A DNA stretch of 64,000 nucleotides, from contig NZ_JAGQCH010000013.1 of assembly GCF_024346055.1 (NCBI RefSeq), positions 33,610 through 97,609 on the forward strand, in the 5' to 3' direction. The notes under the pieces were generated by a model. It made no database searches. It was not told the DNA's origin and saw nothing but the letters and a program-made list of their open reading frames with translations. The translations under genes and the position numbers were made by a program. Positions 60,869 to 64,000 of the stretch are shown here, in pieces; the stretch's first letter is position 1, and the number at the start of each line of letters is the position of its first letter. The stretch is from Cyanobium sp. Cruz CV13-4-11. GTDB taxonomy: Bacteria > Cyanobacteriota > Cyanobacteriia > PCC-6307 > Cyanobiaceae.

Positions 60869-63490
60869 GTGTCCTGCTGGACAACCATGGATCCCAGCGG
60901 TCAAGCGTTCATCGACTACGCCCTGCCCGACTGGGTTTCGCTCGACAAGGCCATCATCACCATGGCCCTCGGCGAGGATGGCGCTTCGGAACTGTTGGGC
61001 TGGCAGGACGGAAGTCAGAAATTCTCCACTCACGACGTCGGGTGTGGATCAGCTCCGACTGAACCGGATTGGACAGTGACCACCCTGGCCATCGGCGAGG
61101 AGGCCGGTGATGCTGGCCTCCTCGCCGATCCGATCACCGGAAGCTACCTGACTGGCGAACCTCTCCAGCCCGTGGATGGCTTCGCGCCCACAGAACCACC
61201 CCTGGACATCACCGAGCCGACGATCATCGATTGCACGGGCGGTTTCATCCCTGGGTGCTTCCTGCCGGTTCACCCGCTAACTGGAGAGCCGACAGAGCTG
61301 CCCGATGCCTCTGTTGATCCCGTGTTCAGCCTCCCCAACCTGGCGATCACCCAAGTCACAGCGGCATCGGTGGCCACGGCAGGCGATCAATTCAATGTTT
61401 CCTGGACTTACTCCAGTAGCGGCAATACGTCTTTGCCGTTTGCAGCCTCTCTGTGTGTGGTCACCTATTCTCAAAATGATGTTTATGGCGATGAGGACGA
61501 TGCCTACATCACCACCCTCTATGGAGGGTTCGATTGGTCCAATCCCGCTTCCGTTGATCTTGTCACCAGTAGTCAGTCTATTTACATTCCAGCGGCATAT
61601 GCCGGCGTTGGTAACCTCTTCTTCAGGCAGGATGGTTTCAATTACCTAGAAGAGTCTAATGAGGCTGACAATATCGTAATGCATGGTATTGAGGTTGTCC
61701 TTCCGAATCTCTCCCTCGATGCTGCTGTCGCACCCTCCCAGGTGGTGTCTGGTCAGCAGGTCGAGATGAGCTGGACGGTTACCAATCATGGCGATCTCGC
61801 TCTGGCAGGATCGTCCTATCAGAACACAGTTGTTTTCTCAAACAACGATGTCTATGGAGATGAGGATGATGTGCGCATCTTTATCGACTATTCGCCCTCC
61901 TGGAGTTCAGACGCTATTCAGCCAGGAGAATCCAGATCTTACACCCAGAGCTTCAGTATCGCCAGCAGTCTCTCCGGTGAAGGCTATTTATTCTTTTCTG
62001 CTGACGGATTTAATACTTTACCCGAAACTATTGAGTCTGACAACGTCTTGATGCAAGCATTCTCCATTCTTCAGCCGGATCTCGCTATTGCAGATGTTGT
62101 GGCCCCAGCAACTGCCAGCTCAGGTGATCAAATTCAGCTTTCCTGGTCTGTTGTCAATCAAAGTGATGTTGCCGTTCACGCAGCCAACAACTTTGACTCC
62201 ATCTTTTTTTCCGTTAATGATATTTATGGCGACGACGATGATGTTTTCCTTGCCGACAGTCTTTCCTTCAATCCAATTGATCTAGCTGCATTTGGCACTC
62301 AAGCGTTCAGCCATTCGCTGCATCTCCCAAGCGACTATGTTGGTGATGGATACCTGCTCTTTAAGCTCGACAGCGGTAAGTTGATCAACGAGACAAACGA
62401 AACCAACAACCTTTACTCTCAACAGATTTCTATTCTTAAAAAGAATGTAGCCATCACCTCTATTTCCGCTGCCAATACGGCAGATTCGGGATCGTACTTT
62501 AACTTAAGCCTTGAGATTCGCAACGATGGCGAGTCGGCTGTCAATACATTCAACCCCGATCAGATCGTCTTTTCGCCCAACGCCATTCTCGGCGATGAAG
62601 ATGACAGCTACCTTTTCAGCCACGGACATGCTCCATACTTCCCATATTCCAAGGTGTCTTCTTGTGTTGTTTCGGATGCTCAGACTTTCTCCCGTTGCGG
62701 CACCGTTGTTCCGCCTCCTCAAGCAGAACCATTGAATCTCCAGCCCGGAGAATCAACGAACATCTCCTTTCCTGTTTATATACCATCTTATTTGTTCGGC
62801 GCCGGATATTTATTTGTGAAATCATCTCCTGAGGCCGTAAGCTCTGTGCCCATCGAGATCACCCCACAACCTGCTGACGTCTACACCCTTGATCCGATCC
62901 CGTCCTATTGGCTGCGATCCACTCTCATGACAACTTCTACGTCTGTGATGGTGAATGCCTCTATACCCCAGCAGGTCACATTGATGGATCCCACGATCTT
63001 GATCCCGGAAGTCTTGTTATCGGGAAATCAAGTGGTTGCTTCTGATTCTCAACCAGTCCTGCTGTTAGGTCTTGCTCCGCAACCTGCCTCTGACGTGGAA
63101 ATGCAACCATCGATTGCTCCATCACTCTCCCCCTCGCTGAGTGGTGATGCACAGTTTTCGCAACTGGGTTTGCCGGAGCAGAGCACCACAGTCAGCGATC
63201 AGCCAACCGCCTCCTTCAGCACCGTTACCGCGCCAAAACCACCGACCGGCTTTGCAGTGGCAAGTATAATTCCAATCATGGGCCTTTCAATCAAGGACGC
63301 CGTTTTGACGTCCAAGCCTACCAACGACTATAAAGAGGTTCTTCCCCAAGTGGAATCATCAGCTTCCACGGTATCCGTCAGTAGTTCAAGTTTGCTACTC
63401 CAGAGATCAGGCGTTGCTCCCATCGCTAACGTTGACATATCCTTGGATTACGTTGTTGTGAATGATCTTCTCTCCGGCCTGAAATTGTGA
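60869..63490 (+). CDS. Protein of four CARDB-like repeats with acidic NDxYGDxDD loops
   Basis: The 873-residue protein (GTG start, or ATG at 60887) has a unique N-terminus of about 150 residues (IDYALPDWVSLDKAIITMAL). Four repeats of 110-125 residues follow, starting LPNLAITQVTAASVATAGDQ, LPNLSLDAAVAPSQVVSGQQ, QPDLAIADVVAPATASSGDQ and KKNVAITSISAANTADSGSY. Each opens like a CARDB beta-sandwich (D/N-L-x-I...SGDQ-x-x-x-S-W). Each carries an acidic loop: SQNDVYGDEDD, SNNDVYGDEDD, SVNDIYGDDDD and the degenerate SPNAILGDEDD. The last 200 residues are S/T/P-rich. No Sec signal is seen. The repeats are AT-richer than the flanks. A cell-surface adhesin-like role with calcium binding is inferred. Confidence 0.75.
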   Translation: MSCWTTMDPSGQAFIDYALPDWVSLDKAIITMALGEDGASELLGWQDGSQKFSTHDVGCGSAPTEPDWTVTTLAIGEEAGDAGLLADPITGSYLTGEPLQPVDGFAPTEPPLDITEPTIIDCTGGFIPGCFLPVHPLTGEPTELPDASVDPVFSLPNLAITQVTAASVATAGDQFNVSWTYSSSGNTSLPFAASLCVVTYSQNDVYGDEDDAYITTLYGGFDWSNPASVDLVTSSQSIYIPAAYAGVGNLFFRQDGFNYLEESNEADNIVMHGIEVVLPNLSLDAAVAPSQVVSGQQVEMSWTVTNHGDLALAGSSYQNTVVFSNNDVYGDEDDVRIFIDYSPSWSSDAIQPGESRSYTQSFSIASSLSGEGYLFFSADGFNTLPETIESDNVLMQAFSILQPDLAIADVVAPATASSGDQIQLSWSVVNQSDVAVHAANNFDSIFFSVNDIYGDDDDVFLADSLSFNPIDLAAFGTQAFSHSLHLPSDYVGDGYLLFKLDSGKLINETNETNNLYSQQISILKKNVAITSISAANTADSGSYFNLSLEIRNDGESAVNTFNPDQIVFSPNAILGDEDDSYLFSHGHAPYFPYSKVSSCVVSDAQTFSRCGTVVPPPQAEPLNLQPGESTNISFPVYIPSYLFGAGYLFVKSSPEAVSSVPIEITPQPADVYTLDPIPSYWLRSTLMTTSTSVMVNASIPQQVTLMDPTILIPEVLLSGNQVVASDSQPVLLLGLAPQPASDVEMQPSIAPSLSPSLSGDAQFSQLGLPEQSTTVSDQPTASFSTVTAPKPPTGFAVASIIPIMGLSIKDAVLTSKPTNDYKEVLPQVESSASTVSVSSSSLLLQRSGVAPIANVDISLDYVVVNDLLSGLKL

Positions 63491-63617
63491 AAACTAGCAC
63501 CATTTGCCTGATCAGGCTCAAAGACTGATTGACTGAGGGAGTCTATTGTGGCGACCAACTCGGCGAAGAATGGCCGACACGCCGTCATGGGTGCCAAGCA
63601 ACGTGCAGCGCCTTTAA

Positions 63618-64000
63618 GAGTTCGCTGAAAAACCCGGCCACCTCTGCGAGAATGGATCAACTGCCCATTCGTTGATGCGAGGCCAACAGGAGCGCAGCGG
63701 CTCCTTGTTCTCCTACGTCTCGATCGAGGATCGGATCCCGAGCAGCCATCCGCTCAGGCGGATTCGCAAGCTGGCGGATCAGGCGCTTGATCGGCTCAAT
63801 CCAACCTTCTGCAGGCTGTATGCCTTGGAAGGAAGACCATCGGTTCCGCCGGAGCAACTGCTGCTGGCCTCGCTGCTGCAGGCGTTTTACGGGATCCGAT
63901 CCGAGAGGCTGCTGCTGGAGCAGCTCCACTACAACCTGCTGTTCCGCTGGTTTGTGGGCCTCAGCCCGGATGATCCGATCTGGCACCCGACCACGTTCAC
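63618..64000 (+). mobile_element. IS element cut by the window edge
   Basis: The left end probably begins near 63618: TTCGCTGAAAAACCCGG (63621-63637) shares the 12-mer CTGAAAAACCCG with the left end of the IS at 50.3 kb. A transposase gene starts 38 bp later and runs off the window. Confidence 0.65.
63675..64000 (+). CDS. IS5/IS1182-type transposase, N-terminal part
   Basis: The ATG at 63675 gives MRGQQERSGSLFSYVSIEDR, IPSSHPLRRIRKLADQALDR, LNPTFCRLYALEGRPSVPPE, QLLLASLLQAFYGIRSERLL and LEQLHYNLLFRWFVGLSPDD, the typical N-terminal domain of this transposase group. The catalytic DDE part lies beyond the window. No disruption is seen in the 108 codons visible. Confidence 0.9.
   Translation, partial: MRGQQERSGSLFSYVSIEDRIPSSHPLRRIRKLADQALDRLNPTFCRLYALEGRPSVPPEQLLLASLLQAFYGIRSERLLLEQLHYNLLFRWFVGLSPDDPIWHPTTF

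Overview
The window is a high-GC picocyanobacterial chromosome segment of the Synechococcus/Cyanobium type. The evidence is psbA (D1), psbO, a cyanobacterial FtsH, an LL-diaminopimelate aminotransferase, a probable ferredoxin-type glutamate synthase, a DUF2555 protein, a tocopherol/plastoquinone-type methyltransferase resembling Synechocystis Sll0418, and an RNase E ending in the cyanobacterial arginine-rich tail. A conserved core of about 40 kb (roughly 8.0-48.7 kb) is bounded by two tRNA genes, and each tRNA is the junction with an accessory island.

Left island (1-7.93 kb), abutting the 3' end of tRNA-Ala(CGC): a partial helix-turn-helix gene, a cluster of paired 9-bp iteron-like repeats, a zinc-finger/Toprim/VapE-type primase-helicase, a small partner, a ribbon-helix-helix regulator, two unknown proteins, a HigB-HigA type toxin-antitoxin pair and a tyrosine recombinase whose start codon lies about 70 bp from the tRNA. 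It looks like an integrative replicating satellite (P4/PICI- or tycheposon-like), cut by the left edge of the window.

Core: coaBC, psbO, sat, ftsH, a KDPG-aldolase family gene, aroC, a methyltransferase, psbA and a divergent radical SAM gene; then an RTX/beta-helix protein with a decayed paralogue beside it; then CPBP protease, clpS, dapL, a two-domain radical SAM protein, rne-rnhB, a DUF1997 gene and pheA. A long minus-strand run follows: phosphodiester glycosidase, A-type Fe-S carrier, rpsL-rpsG-fusA-tuf-rpsJ, a Lon N-domain protein and a quinol methyltransferase. Then come gltB, a small membrane protein, a small ORF, lipA and tRNA-Pro(CGG).

Right island (48.7-64 kb), starting just after tRNA-Pro(CGG): an integrase remnant, an RHH gene, three insertion sequences (one with an in-frame stop, one intact with clear terminal inverted repeats, one cut by the window edge), and many small phage/satellite-like genes, a large share of them frameshifted or stopped. 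These include an HNH-like gene broken at a G7 run, a Gp157-like gene with an amber codon and a Rad52-type annealing protein with a shifted C-terminus. The Gp157-like, 74-aa, Rad52 and two unknown genes form a minus-strand phage-type recombination operon. Next to it lies an intact, AT-richer 873-aa protein made of four CARDB-like repeats, each with an acidic loop of the form S-x-N-D-x-Y-G-D-x-D-D.

All function calls come from reading motifs, without database searches; starts and family names for small accessory genes are the least secure part.
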